Source: Helicobacter cholecystus (GTDB lineage Bacteria; Campylobacterota; Campylobacteria; Campylobacterales; Helicobacteraceae). From it: a DNA stretch of 64,000 nucleotides. Both the position numbers and the translations under genes were made by a program. Location of the stretch: contig NZ_NXLU01000002.1 in the NCBI RefSeq assembly GCF_003364215.1, forward strand, positions 248,001-312,000. Direction: 5' to 3'. The notes under the pieces are model-generated. The model saw only the letters and a program-made list of their open reading frames with translations, searched no databases and had not been told where the DNA came from. Of this stretch, positions 7,733-20,974 are shown one piece after another; position 1 is the first letter of the stretch; each line of letters begins with the position of its first letter.

Positions 7733-8803
7733 ATGCGTTATACACTTGATTGTCATTGTAATTTTGATTTTACGCTACTCTTTTGGATAACACGTTTTAT
7801 CCGTTATAAGCTCACAACATTATCAAATAAGAATGTTCAAGATAAACAACGCTTTGCTTTCATGGTAGGGAAACTCCAACGAGGTGTAAAAAATATTGCA
7901 GAACTTGAAATAATATGCAAAGAGGCTAGAAATGCTGGATTAATAGGGATTGCCACCTACTCTAACCCACTCTTAAGACTTTATCCCTATCTGTGTGGTT
8001 TGGGGTTACAAAGTATGAAGGAAATTGATGAGGAGTGTTTGAGTGATTTTCTTATGATTGAAGGCAGTGGGCTAAGTGCGGCAAGTAAAAAAAATTATCG
8101 TATTGCCCTTATTAGTTTCTTTGGCTATATTGATAAACAAAATGAAAGTTCCAATGGACAAAGCTTTGTTTATAACATTGAATTGAAAAATATTGGAGGG
8201 ATTCGGGGAAAAAGTGGACAAAAACTTCCAGCATATATGAATGAGGCAGAAATACAAAAATTTTTACAATGTATTGATGAATTTGAACAATCAGATAAAA
8301 TTAATGCTAGAAATCGTCTTATTATTAAACTTATCATTTATACAGGAATTCGTGTAAGTGAAGCCCTTAACCTAAGATTAAAGGATATCTTTCCAGAGGG
8401 TGAAGTGTATTTACTTCAAATTCGTGGAAAGGGAGACAAAATGCGTATAGCAATGATTAAGCGTCAACATATTCAAAATCTGCTCAATGCATGGCTTGCT
8501 AAACGTAAAGAATTAGGAATAAAAAGCGAACTACTGATTTGCAACCAAAAAGGGAATGCTCTCACCCAAGCTTATATTTATAAGGTCGTTGATAGTATTC
8601 TTAGCTATGGAGGAATCTTTAAAGAAAAAATGGGGGCACATATGCTACGTCATAGTTTTGCCACCCTACTCTATCAAAAGAGTCAGGATCTTGTGCTTGT
8701 TCAAGAAGCATTGGGGCATGCTGATTTAAATACAAGTCGAATCTATACACATTTTGACAAAAATCGCCTTATGGAGGCAGCTAGCATTATGGATAATCTA
8801 TAA
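7733..8803 (+). CDS. xerH: Tyrosine recombinase XerH
   Basis: Single Xer recombinase of Helicobacter/Campylobacter type, resolving chromosome dimers at difH. 356 residues with an N-terminal SAM-like core-binding domain (to about 165) and a catalytic domain carrying Arg207 (TGIRVSEAL), Lys233 (RGKGDK), His303-x-x-Arg306 (HMLRHSFATLLYQ), His329 (LGHADLNTS) and the nucleophile Tyr338 (SRIYTHFDK). The LWITRFIRYK-like N-terminus also recalls H. pylori XerH. Start chosen at ATG after GGAGG. All catalytic residues are present, so it should be active. Its target site lies directly upstream. Confidence 0.96.
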   Translation: MRYTLDCHCNFDFTLLFWITRFIRYKLTTLSNKNVQDKQRFAFMVGKLQRGVKNIAELEIICKEARNAGLIGIATYSNPLLRLYPYLCGLGLQSMKEIDEECLSDFLMIEGSGLSAASKKNYRIALISFFGYIDKQNESSNGQSFVYNIELKNIGGIRGKSGQKLPAYMNEAEIQKFLQCIDEFEQSDKINARNRLIIKLIIYTGIRVSEALNLRLKDIFPEGEVYLLQIRGKGDKMRIAMIKRQHIQNLLNAWLAKRKELGIKSELLICNQKGNALTQAYIYKVVDSILSYGGIFKEKMGAHMLRHSFATLLYQKSQDLVLVQEALGHADLNTSRIYTHFDKNRLMEAASIMDNL

Positions 8804-8808
8804 ACCTT

Positions 8809-9504
8809 TCACAATCCTCCAAACCTTCTCTTTCTTTTTTGATAATCTTTAATAATATTTTCTAACTCATTTGAAGTAAAATCGGGCCAAAGAGTAGAAG
8901 AGAAATACAGTTCTGCATAAGAGCATTGCCACAGTAAAAAATTTGAAAGTCTTTGTTCTCCCCCTGTGCGTATAAGCAAATCAACATCACCAAACTCTTT
9001 TGTATCCAGATGTGAGGAGATAAGGGATTGGATCTGATCAGTATTCTTCCCCATAATTTCATGAGCTATAGAGCCAATGGCTCGTGAAATTTCATTTCTA
9101 CTTCCATAATTGAGTGCTAAGACTTGATTTAATCCACTGTTATATTTTGTAACTTCTTGAGTATAGGCAATACGCTCTTTGAGTGGAGTGGAAAACTTTT
9201 GCATATCCCCTATAGCAAAAAAGCGAATATTGTATTTTTGATATTTTTCCAGCTCACTTTCAAGATAATCTTTGAGCATTTTCATTAAAAACTCAACTTC
9301 ATATTTGGGTCTTTTCCAATTTTCAGTAGAAAAAGCATAAAGTGTGAGAGTGTCAATCTCCTTTTGCACGCACCATCGTGTAATCTCATCAACAACTTTT
9401 GCACCTTTTTTATGTCCTTCTATACGCTTTTTTCTTCGATTCTGAGCCCAACGTCCATTGCCATCCATAATAATTGCTAGATGTCTGAGTATGTTACCCA
9501 TCAA
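8809..9504 (-). CDS. uppS: Undecaprenyl diphosphate synthase
   Basis: Cis-prenyltransferase making the C55 lipid carrier for peptidoglycan and LPS. Signatures: HLAIIMDGNGRWA with the catalytic Asp (near residue 14), GHKKGAKVV, LYAFSTENWKRP (near 75-86) and the C-terminal DVDLLIRTGGEQRLSNFLLWQ. Last gene of a long minus-strand operon; 6 bp after the hypothetical gene upstream. Convergent with xerH. Confidence 0.96.
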   Translation of the reverse strand: MMGNILRHLAIIMDGNGRWAQNRRKKRIEGHKKGAKVVDEITRWCVQKEIDTLTLYAFSTENWKRPKYEVEFLMKMLKDYLESELEKYQKYNIRFFAIGDMQKFSTPLKERIAYTQEVTKYNSGLNQVLALNYGSRNEISRAIGSIAHEIMGKNTDQIQSLISSHLDTKEFGDVDLLIRTGGEQRLSNFLLWQCSYAELYFSSTLWPDFTSNELENIIKDYQKRKRRFGGL

Positions 9505-9510
9505 GTGTCC

Positions 9511-10213
9511 TTAAATGCTAAGATTAAGTAGTTGCTCTTGCATGCAAAAAAGTGGCTGAATTTCTGAGGCAATACTGATTTTTATCTCCCCCCTCCACTC
9601 AAGATCATTAAGATTCTCATTTAAAAATTTTGCTACAGTAGGATACATCACCTCAATCTCTAGAATATCCCTAGAAATTCTTCCCCTAAGCACTCCAAGA
9701 TTTGGAAAGAGGGCATAAAATTCTAAATTTGTTTTTTGTTTTTTCACTTGTGTATAGTGTTCCTTATCTCCATCTTTGATATTTAAGCTTAACACCCCTT
9801 TTTGCAATCCTGAAAGAAGAAATGCCCACTGTAAAAATTCTTCTTTAGTGCTTGATTTAGTAAGCTGCTCACTTGCAAACTCACCAATTTCTTTAAAAGT
9901 ATTTTTACTTAACAATTCCTTACTTTGGTCAAAATCAAGCCAGAGAGGAGTTTTATTGAGTTTTGGCTCAGGAGCAAGAGAGGAGAGAATAATATTTCCA
10001 GCCCTACCTGTTTTCATCATTGCGAAATATTTTCCCCCTACTTCAAGCTCTCGATGTGATTTAGTTTCCAAGGTCCTTGCCCCTACTTCAAGAAGATATT
10101 TCATTCCTGCTTTTTTTGCAAGAACTTTGAGTTTAATAGGGAGTGTAGAGTTAAATACACTTTCTTTGCTAATTTTACTTGCAAGATTTAATTTTTGAAT
10201 TTTTAATAAACGA

Positions 10214-10227
<14 letters not shown>
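9511..10227 (-). CDS. Conserved hypothetical protein between coaBC and uppS
   Basis: 238 residues, no signal peptide or membrane segment. Long amphipathic N-terminal part, then mixed alpha/beta sequence. I recognise no domain. It overlaps coaBC by 14 bp and is 6 bp from uppS. Campylobacter has an unknown gene in the same position between dfp and uppS, so the linkage appears conserved; that comparison is from memory. No function proposed. Confidence 0.75.
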
Positions 10228-14165
<3,938 letters not shown>

Positions 14166-14188
<23 letters not shown>

Positions 14189-14621
14189 TTAACCCTTCAA
14201 TACATGCATAATAGGTGAAAATTCCAAAAATGAACCATCCACTACTTGTTGCACCATAGTTTCCAATCATTCCCAAAAGAAAAAATAATCCTAAATAACA
14301 AAAACCTATACAAAAAATAGAAACCTTTTTTTTTAATAAAAAACTTAAGGGTATAAAAATAACTGCATAGAGCAGGAGAAAATACACAATCATTCCTCCA
14401 AAAGGCATTCCCCTCTCACAATCTAACCATAAAAGCATTGCAATAATTAAAGTTAAATGAATGATTTTATTATTTCTTAGAGCATGAGCAAAAAGAATAA
14501 AAAATAAGCCTAATAATGGTGGTAAAAAAATATAGAGATTGCCCATCGTGCAATAAAATATATAGAGTAAAAAAATTACAAAATAGCTTAAAGCTTTTTG
14601 AGTAAGGCTATTTCGTCGCAT
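14166..14621 (-). CDS. Small polytopic membrane protein, MreD-like position
   Basis: 151 residues with about four to five hydrophobic segments and almost no soluble region. It lies directly upstream of the PBP2 gene and overlaps it by 23 bp, the position of mreD in many genomes and of HP1566-like genes in Helicobacter. Sequence alone does not prove MreD; the size and topology fit. It overlaps the acetyltransferase gene by 34 bp. Confidence 0.65.
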
Positions 14622-15046
14622 ACTGGAAATCTTTTACATTTTATACAGTCTGTCCATATTTTATGATCAGGAATAAGCTCTTTTGCAATGATTTCAAATC
14701 CCATTTTTTTAAAAAACTCAACTTGATAAGTTAAAGACAGAACTTTCTCTACTCCAATTTCTCTACCCTCTTTTAAAATGGCTTCAACCAATCCTCTGCC
14801 AACTCCCCTCTTCTGGTAAGTTGGGGTAACAATTAAACTTCGTACTTCTGCTAGATCTTTAGAGTAAATGTATAGGGCACAAAACCCAATAATTTTACCC
14901 TCTTCTTTTGCAAGGGTATAAGAACGTATGGTGTTAGCAATTTCTTCTGAAGAGCGATATAAAATTATACCTTTTTGCACCTCAGGATTCACAAGTTTGA
15001 TCATCTGCTCAATATCGTTAAGAGTTGCCTTTGTATATTCAATCAT
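14588..15046 (-). CDS. GNAT acetyltransferase, short N-acetylglutamate synthase-like
   Basis: 152-residue GNAT fold with the acetyl-CoA loop TPTYQKRGVGRGLV (near residue 73-86). The C-terminus FFKKMGFEIIAKELIP followed by KIWTDCIKCKRFPVCDE matches the short, single-domain N-acetylglutamate synthases (ArgA-like), including the Cys pair. That would start arginine synthesis; however, it lies in an envelope operon with no arginine gene beside it, so the substrate remains inferred. Confidence 0.8.
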   Translation of the reverse strand: MIEYTKATLNDIEQMIKLVNPEVQKGIILYRSSEEIANTIRSYTLAKEEGKIIGFCALYIYSKDLAEVRSLIVTPTYQKRGVGRGLVEAILKEGREIGVEKVLSLTYQVEFFKKMGFEIIAKELIPDHKIWTDCIKCKRFPVCDEIALLKKL

Positions 15047-15653
15047 ATCCTCTTCCTAGTGCCATTGCAATAATTTTAGATCGCAATGTGTTGATTGAAG
15101 TAGTTTTGGCTTCATTAGGATTTATAGAAGTCAAAACCTTTCCTTTGGCTAACAAAGAATTTTTAGCTTGATTTTTGAGTTTATCGGCTTTTGTGTAGAT
15201 TTGTAAAATTGCTTGATCTCCTCTAATCAACTCATTTAAAAATTTAGAAACAAATAAGTCATTATTAAGCTCTAAATGTCTTGAATCAATAAGATGCAAA
15301 AAGAGTTTAATACTTGTACGTTTGCTCAAAAACTCTACAAGATTATATTCCCAAGACTTTTTTTGCTCTTTTGAAACCTTAGCATATCCAAAGCCAGGCA
15401 AATCAATAAGCTTGAAGGGAATTTTTTCTTCTCCTTGAATAAACTCTGCACCAAAAAAATTAATCAGTCGGGTTTTCCCTGGTGTAGAAGAGCTTTTAGC
15501 TAAAGCATTTTTCCCCATAAAAAGATTAATAAAGCTTGATTTGCCTACATTACTTCTTCCCAATACAACAATTTCTAGACAATCAGCCTGTGGACATTGA
15601 GAGAGATGGGAAGCAGAAGTAATAAAACTTGGAGCAAAGATTTTATTTTCCAT
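15039..15653 (-). CDS. engB: Ribosome biogenesis GTPase EngB/YsxC
   Basis: Circularly ordinary TRAFAC GTPase needed for 50S assembly. G1 LGRSNVGKSSFIN (near residue 30), G2 region SSTPGKTRLINFF, G3 DLPGFGYA, G4 TKADK. Start set at ATG 15653 (MENKIF), giving 204 residues; the frame is open further up to 15722 but that part lies inside lptA. Overlaps lptA by 11 bp and the acetyltransferase by 8 bp. Confidence 0.94.
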   Translation of the reverse strand: MENKIFAPSFITSASHLSQCPQADCLEIVVLGRSNVGKSSFINLFMGKNALAKSSSTPGKTRLINFFGAEFIQGEEKIPFKLIDLPGFGYAKVSKEQKKSWEYNLVEFLSKRTSIKLFLHLIDSRHLELNNDLFVSKFLNELIRGDQAILQIYTKADKLKNQAKNSLLAKGKVLTSINPNEAKTTSINTLRSKIIAMALGRGYD

Positions 15654-16152
15654 TTTTCTTTTTATTTCCCTCCTTAATATCATCAAGACTAAAGGTAATC
15701 TTTGCAGGTTTTTTTTCTCCATTTTTACTTTTACTCCCTACAATACTTGCATAACCACTTTTGGTATTAAGGATAATTTCCTCACCTTTAAGTGCATTGA
15801 CTTTGCCCTCTTCTTGCACCAAGGCTTTGCCTGTGAGACAATATTCACTTTTAAGTGCATCATAAGTGATATGTTGTGCCTTGCCTCTCATAATACGCTT
15901 ATCTTCTAAGGTGATTTTAAAAGTTACATTGCCTCTTGCATCATAAAAAGTTGGCTTACGATTTTTATCTGTTTTCACTATTGCTTCTGATGCCCTTAAA
16001 ACATCATCACCCTTAATAATTACAACGTTTCCACTAATTTGTGTGTAACCTTTTTCTTGATTAGCATAGATTTTATCTGCACTCACCTCAAGAAGCTCAA
16101 CACCTATTGAAAGAGAGGCAAAAAAGAAGCAAAAAACTACTGATCTAACCAT
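15643..16152 (-). CDS. lptA: LPS transport periplasmic protein LptA
   Basis: Secreted beta-jellyroll bridge protein that moves LPS from the inner membrane to LptD. Signal peptide MVRSVVFCFFFASLSIG, then the OstA-like repeats VSADKIYANQEKG, SGNVVIIKGDDVLRASEA and a charged, Lys-rich tail. 169 residues. Follows the LptC-like gene with a 16-bp overlap, which supports the assignment. Confidence 0.88.
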   Translation of the reverse strand: MVRSVVFCFFFASLSIGVELLEVSADKIYANQEKGYTQISGNVVIIKGDDVLRASEAIVKTDKNRKPTFYDARGNVTFKITLEDKRIMRGKAQHITYDALKSEYCLTGKALVQEEGKVNALKGEEIILNTKSGYASIVGSKSKNGEKKPAKITFSLDDIKEGNKKKNGK

Positions 16153-16691
16153 ATCATTCCCCTAGGTAAGGATGCGCGTATTTCAGAAGTTATACCATCA
16201 AAATACAAATCTTCCCCCCAAAACTCCCCCTCTGTATTTTTTAATTCAAAATCACCTTCTCCCCTAAATTGTTGATTATTTGAATCATAGATTCCTTTAT
16301 CTGCAATAAATGCAATCCCTGATTCATTAAGATAATCAATCCCTTTAGAGAATTCATAAATATCTTTTCTTTTAATAGCCTTGCCTACGTGAAAATATTC
16401 AATATCTTTTTGTGTGAAAGTTTGCTTATTTTTTTGCAAACCAAAATTTGCCAAAAACAAATCAATAAATTCTTCACGATTATCAAAATGATATGCATTT
16501 GACCCAATAACCAAGAGCTGAGGCTTTCTATCTTTAATTGAATAAAGTGCAAAATTTTCTAGCTCTAGCTTAGCAACTTCTTCATAAGCTCTATGAATCT
16601 CTTCTCGTTTTTGAGGGGGCTGTAAAACAAAATAAATAGAAAAAGCCAAAATACACAAAAAAAATGCATAAATCTTAAGTGAAGATTTCAA
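16137..16691 (-). CDS. lptC: LptC-like LPS export protein
   Basis: 184 residues with an N-terminal membrane anchor (residues about 6-24) and a periplasmic beta-rich domain containing IADKGIYDSNNQQFRGEGDF, the OstA/LptC-type pattern. Located between kdsC and lptA with overlaps on both sides, the classical kdsC-lptC-lptA order. The sequence is divergent, so the context carries much of the call. Confidence 0.8.
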   Translation of the reverse strand: MKSSLKIYAFFLCILAFSIYFVLQPPQKREEIHRAYEEVAKLELENFALYSIKDRKPQLLVIGSNAYHFDNREEFIDLFLANFGLQKNKQTFTQKDIEYFHVGKAIKRKDIYEFSKGIDYLNESGIAFIADKGIYDSNNQQFRGEGDFELKNTEGEFWGEDLYFDGITSEIRASLPRGMIWLDQ

Positions 16692-17169
16692 GCCACCTCT
16701 CCTCTAATTTCTCTTGATGCATTAAAATTTCAATCATTTCTCTCACTGCACCCTCACCCCCTCTTTTGCTAAGAATAACATCTGCATATTTTTTAATCAT
16801 ATCAGCCGCATTTAAAGGAGCAAATTTTAGACCGCTTTGAGCAAACATTGGTAAATCATTACAATCATCACCAATGCATGCAATCTCTTCTTTGCTTAAG
16901 GAATATTTCTCTTGTAAAATTTTCACTGCTTCTGCCTTATTTTCAACCCCCATAAAAATATCATCTACGCCTAATTCATTGCCTCTTTTTTCTATAATGG
17001 GAGATTCTCTTCCAGTAATAATGGCTGACTTTCTTCCAAGCTTTTTCCATACTCTAAGCCCTAATCCATCTTTAACATCAAAAGCTTTATACTCCTCACC
17101 CTTATTATTATAATAAATCTTACCATCACTAAGTGTGCCATCAACATCTAATAAAATAAGTTTAATCAT
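16675..17169 (-). CDS. kdsC: 3-deoxy-D-manno-octulosonate 8-phosphate phosphatase
   Basis: HAD-family phosphatase releasing Kdo for LPS inner core. Catalytic LLDVDGTLSDG at the N-terminus, IITGRES (motif II), IGDDCNDLPMF (motif IV). 164 residues, no cap domain, as expected for the tetrameric KdsC. Overlaps rlpA by 4 bp and lptC by 17 bp. Confidence 0.95.
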   Translation of the reverse strand: MIKLILLDVDGTLSDGKIYYNNKGEEYKAFDVKDGLGLRVWKKLGRKSAIITGRESPIIEKRGNELGVDDIFMGVENKAEAVKILQEKYSLSKEEIACIGDDCNDLPMFAQSGLKFAPLNAADMIKKYADVILSKRGGEGAVREMIEILMHQEKLEERWLEIFT

Positions 17170-18101
17170 TGTCGAATAATTACTTTTGCTTTAATATTTG
17201 GATGAGCAGAAAGAAAGTCTTGGGCTTCTTCTTCACTCCTAAATCCTTCAATAAGCACACGATAAATTACACCATCATCAAGCTCTTGTTCTTTGATAAC
17301 AGTTTTATAGTTTTTAAGTTGATCAAAAACTTGCCTTGTCTCCTCAGCACCTTCTTTGCGTCTAAATGCACCCACTTGAAGGGCAAAACTTCCACCATCT
17401 ACACTCTCTTTACTCACACCAACTTTAAATTCAGATTTAAGTTCTTGATTCATCTCACTTGGGCGACTCATTTGTGTTCCAATAATACCCTGAAAACCAA
17501 TGACCTCTAGTTGGACTTGTGCAGTTCCTTTTTGAACCATGCTAATATCATGTGCTGCGGCATTTGAGAGATCAATAATTCTCCCATCAACAAAAGGTCC
17601 CCTATCATTAATTCGCACAATTGTACTCTTTCCATTTTCTTTGTTATACACACGCACAACTGTATTCATAGGCAAAATCTTGCTTGCAGCAGTATGGGCA
17701 TGCATATTATAAATCTCACCATTAGAAGTTTTTTTAGCATGAAAATTTGGTCCATACCAGCTTGCAATTCCATCAAACTTTTCCCCCAAACTCACCCTTT
17801 GAGGATAATACCACTTACCATCAATCTTATAAGGACGCATTGTGGCTCTTTGGATGGCTTTAGATTCCCTCATTCCACGAGTATCAACACCTGCCCCCTT
17901 ACCTCCATTATAACTTGGCAATGCCCCACTTTCTCCTCCTCCATATCCTGCATTATATTCAGGATCAAATGTTGTGCCTTTGCGAAAAAGTGAGAAATCC
18001 TCATAATCTTCAAATCCCCCACTTCCTCCACGATAAACACTTTTGCTTGAACATCCAATCATCAAAAACGAAACAAAAGTTAGAACATAATATTTTTTCA
18101 T
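17166..18101 (-). CDS. rlpA: Septal ring lytic transglycosylase RlpA (lipoprotein)
   Basis: Outer-membrane lipoprotein that cleaves denuded glycan at the septum. Lipobox MIGCSS (Cys near residue 17), a Gly-rich linker, the double-psi barrel with GIASWYGPNFHAKKTSNGE and NDRGPFVDGRIIDLS, and a C-terminal SPOR domain (about 230-311: FALQVGAFRRKEGAEE). 311 residues. Overlaps mltD by 4 bp. Confidence 0.94.
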   Translation of the reverse strand: MKKYYVLTFVSFLMIGCSSKSVYRGGSGGFEDYEDFSLFRKGTTFDPEYNAGYGGGESGALPSYNGGKGAGVDTRGMRESKAIQRATMRPYKIDGKWYYPQRVSLGEKFDGIASWYGPNFHAKKTSNGEIYNMHAHTAASKILPMNTVVRVYNKENGKSTIVRINDRGPFVDGRIIDLSNAAAHDISMVQKGTAQVQLEVIGFQGIIGTQMSRPSEMNQELKSEFKVGVSKESVDGGSFALQVGAFRRKEGAEETRQVFDQLKNYKTVIKEQELDDGVIYRVLIEGFRSEEEAQDFLSAHPNIKAKVIIRQ

Positions 18102-19216
18102 CGTCTTTGAGCCACTTTCTTATTGTATTGGTCTTTTAAAATAGGAATAATCAAAGCCTGTTTAATAGTAAGATGCGAATTTTTAACCTCATTGACACTC
18201 TGAATATCTTTGACTTTAGTATTATATTTTTTAGCAATACTTGAAAGAGTTTCTCCTTTTTTGACATGATGGAGAACAAACATTTCATTTGCACGTTTAG
18301 AAGTTTGGTATTCTTGCTTAAAAAGTGCAAGGCGATCATAAGGCATATAAACCGTATATTTTCCCTTACCAGGAGGAAGAAAATTATATTTAAATTGCTT
18401 ATTGTATTTTTTAAGTTCTTTTAAATCCATTCCTATAGATTTTGCAATCTCACTTAAAGGTGTTCCTGCCTGCACTTCAACCCCAGCAATTGTACTTCCT
18501 GCACCACGATTAAGAAAATATTCCCTATCCTCATTTTTGAGTACATAAGCATCATTAAATGCTAAACTCATTCCTAAAATCATACGAATATAATGACGTG
18601 TTTCAGCAGGTAAATAATTCTTCTGAGAATCAAGTAAAACTTCTAAATCTTTTGTTCCTGCTTTTTTTACAGCTTTTTGCAATCTTCCTATACCACAATT
18701 GTAAGCCATTGCAGCTAAATACCACTCACCTGTAATACGTTTCAAAAATTTTAGATATTTAATGGCTGCTTTAGTACTTTTAATTGGATCACGTCGTTCA
18801 TCAATATAATCATTAATTTTTAATCCCATTTCTTTGGCAGTTTTTGGCATTAATTGCCAAATTCCACTTGCTTTTTTAGGACTATAAGCTCGCATTGAAA
18901 ATTCGGATTCTGCCATTGCAAGAAATAAAAACTCTTGAGGAATCCCCTGCTCAATCATCATCATTCTAAGTGTTGGAATGACTTCATAACCTTTGTCAAA
19001 CTTTTCTACAAAATAATCCCATCTTGCCTTTACGCTCCTTTTATAAACAGCATTTGACATATTGAGTGTAGGCAAAAATGAAGCATCCAAATCAAAAGAG
19101 TTTAAGATATTTTCGCTTGTCCTTACCTGTGGCATTTTAAATTCAACAATACTTTGAGTAGAAATTGCTCCAAACAAAGTTATTACACCTAAGCAACAAC
19201 CCGCTAAAATTTTCAT
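18098..19216 (-). CDS. mltD: Membrane-bound lytic murein transglycosylase D
   Basis: Exported muramidase. Signal segment at the N-terminus (no clear lipobox Cys after it; a Cys-Cys pair lies at residues 7-8), SLT domain with the catalytic Glu in MAESEFSMRAYS and SGIWQLMP, AMAYNCGIGR, and at least one C-terminal LysM repeat (VKKGETLSSIAKKYN). 372 residues. First gene of the overlapping envelope block, 41 bp after tatD. Confidence 0.92.
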   Translation of the reverse strand: MKILAGCCLGVITLFGAISTQSIVEFKMPQVRTSENILNSFDLDASFLPTLNMSNAVYKRSVKARWDYFVEKFDKGYEVIPTLRMMMIEQGIPQEFLFLAMAESEFSMRAYSPKKASGIWQLMPKTAKEMGLKINDYIDERRDPIKSTKAAIKYLKFLKRITGEWYLAAMAYNCGIGRLQKAVKKAGTKDLEVLLDSQKNYLPAETRHYIRMILGMSLAFNDAYVLKNEDREYFLNRGAGSTIAGVEVQAGTPLSEIAKSIGMDLKELKKYNKQFKYNFLPPGKGKYTVYMPYDRLALFKQEYQTSKRANEMFVLHHVKKGETLSSIAKKYNTKVKDIQSVNEVKNSHLTIKQALIIPILKDQYNKKVAQRR

Positions 19217-19257
19217 TCTTTTGCATCCTTGATTTTTATAAAAATGTGGATTTTACC

Positions 19258-20019
19258 CTATAAATTAAAAAGTTCCCTTGCATTTTGATCACTTTGTTTT
19301 GAAATTTTCTCCTTAGCAATTTGTAAAACTTCAGAGATTTTTTCTACAATGAGAGGAATATATTTGGGCTCATTTCTCTCTCCTCTATATGGGTGTGGAG
19401 TAAGATAGGGAGAATCTGTTTCTAAAAGCAAACGATTCAGGGGGATTTTTGGCAAAACTTCTAGCAATCGACGTGCATTTTTAAAGGTTAATACCCCTCC
19501 AATCCCATAAAAAAAGCGATCTTTAAACTCTAAAAGAATTTCATCAGCATTAAAACAATGAAATACCCCTCTAGCTCGTGGATAATCCCTTAAAATCTTT
19601 ACCACATCACCACTTGCTTCTCTTACATGTAAAATTAAAGGTTTATTTCCCTCAAGTGAAAGCTCAATCTGCTCCCTAAAACACTTTTCTTGCAGTGCTT
19701 TTATTGCTCTTTTTTCTTCTTCACTCCCCTCTAAGCGAAAATAATCTAATCCACATTCACCAATTGCAACACATTTTTCATCCTTTAGCACAGCCCTAAG
19801 AGAGCAAAGATCATAAGTGCTAAGATGATAGGGATGCACCCCACTTGCAAAATAAACATCTTCATAAGTATGTGCCAAACTCTGTGCTCTTGCAAGATCT
19901 TTAATATCTACCCCAGGAATAATAAAAGCACTAATTTGATTTTCTCTTGAATCCTTAAGCACACTATGAATATCATCAAAAAATGCCTCACAATCAAGAT
20001 GACAATGTGTATCAATCAT
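19258..20019 (-). CDS. tatD: TatD family metal-dependent hydrolase
   Basis: TIM-barrel hydrolase/DNase of the TatD family. Metal ligands visible: IDTHCHLD at the N-terminus, GECGLDYF, LHVREA, and ETDSPYLTP near the end. Start placed at 20019 (MIDTHC) because GGAG lies 7 nt upstream; an ATG four codons earlier (20031) lacks a ribosome binding site. 253 residues. Confidence 0.93.
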   Translation of the reverse strand: MIDTHCHLDCEAFFDDIHSVLKDSRENQISAFIIPGVDIKDLARAQSLAHTYEDVYFASGVHPYHLSTYDLCSLRAVLKDEKCVAIGECGLDYFRLEGSEEEKRAIKALQEKCFREQIELSLEGNKPLILHVREASGDVVKILRDYPRARGVFHCFNADEILLEFKDRFFYGIGGVLTFKNARRLLEVLPKIPLNRLLLETDSPYLTPHPYRGERNEPKYIPLIVEKISEVLQIAKEKISKQSDQNARELFNL

Positions 20020-20077
20020 TGTTTTCTCCATTTTTTGCTTTTATTATATAATCTTTTATTTTAATACAGGAGGCTAC

Positions 20078-20686
20078 GTGTTTAGCGGTTTGGTTAGAGA
20101 AATTGCAGAAGTAAAAAGTTTTAAGAATAACACTTTAGAAATTTTCTCTTCTTATTGCCCAAACATTGGAGATAGTATTGCAATTAATGGGGCATGTTTA
20201 ACAGTTGTTGAGCTTTTTAAAAGTGGATTTACACTCAATCTTACTTCTCATACACAAGAAAAAATTGCCATAGAGAATCTCAAAGGAAAAGTTCATCTTG
20301 AGCCTGCACTTAGATTTTCAGATCGTTTAGATGGACATATTGTGCAAGGACATATTGATGGTATTGCCACACTCACGCATATTTATAAACAAAATTCTCA
20401 AACATGCTTTATCATAAAACTTCCCTCCCATCTTCACCATCTTATGGTGCTTGATGGCTCTATATGTGTTGATGGTATCAGTCTTACAATTACAGATTTT
20501 CAAGCCCCCTACCTTACTCTTACTCTTATTCCCCATACACTCACTCATACGCTTTTTCATACTTATGAAATAGGGAGAAGACTCAATATTGAGAGTGATA
20601 TGATTGTCCGAAGTATTGCCAAGCTTATGGGAAAAATGAGCAAAGAAGGATGGGAGAAATTTGATCACTTAACCTTAGGATATTGA
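20078..20686 (+). CDS. ribE: Riboflavin synthase alpha chain
   Basis: Dismutates two 6,7-dimethyl-8-ribityllumazine molecules to riboflavin. GTG start with AGGAGG upstream, then the signature MFSGLVREI; two lumazine-binding repeats, with INGACLTVVE in the first and GHIDGIATLTH plus VDGISLTITDF in the second. 202 residues. ribA at 5.3 kb serves the same pathway. Overlap of frame end with the start of the next gene is 0; the gap is 2 bp. Confidence 0.95.
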   Translation: MFSGLVREIAEVKSFKNNTLEIFSSYCPNIGDSIAINGACLTVVELFKSGFTLNLTSHTQEKIAIENLKGKVHLEPALRFSDRLDGHIVQGHIDGIATLTHIYKQNSQTCFIIKLPSHLHHLMVLDGSICVDGISLTITDFQAPYLTLTLIPHTLTHTLFHTYEIGRRLNIESDMIVRSIAKLMGKMSKEGWEKFDHLTLGY

Positions 20687-20688
20687 AA

Positions 20689-20955
20689 ATGAAAAAAGCT
20701 GTAGCCCTAGCCTATAATCAAGCTTTGCACAATGCTCCACAAGTTGTTGCTAGCGGAAAAGGAGCCATTGCGCAAAGTATTATCTATAAAGCAAAAGAAT
20801 TTGGAATCCCTCTTTTTCAAAATCAAGTTTTAGTAGATTCTCTTTTAAAATTTGAAATTGATGAAGAAGTCTCAAGTGATCTATATTCTGCACTTGTAGA
20901 AGTTTTCATTTGGCTAAATGAATGTGAGAAAAAAGCCCAATTGAGTAAAGATTGA
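20689..20955 (+). CDS. FlhB C-terminal domain homologue (FlhX/FlhB2)
   Basis: 88-residue soluble protein resembling the cytoplasmic C-terminal domain of the flagellar export gate FlhB: KAVALAYNQALHNAPQVVA, GAIAQSII, AKEFGIPLFQNQVLVDSLL. The NPTH autocleavage segment of FlhB precedes this region and is absent, as in the FlhX proteins of Helicobacter and Campylobacter, which can stand in for the cleaved FlhB piece. Start taken at the ATG 20689; an in-frame TTG lies 2 codons upstream. Confidence 0.88.
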   Translation: MKKAVALAYNQALHNAPQVVASGKGAIAQSIIYKAKEFGIPLFQNQVLVDSLLKFEIDEEVSSDLYSALVEVFIWLNECEKKAQLSKD

Positions 20956-20974
20956 AATTCTCCAGTATTGATGA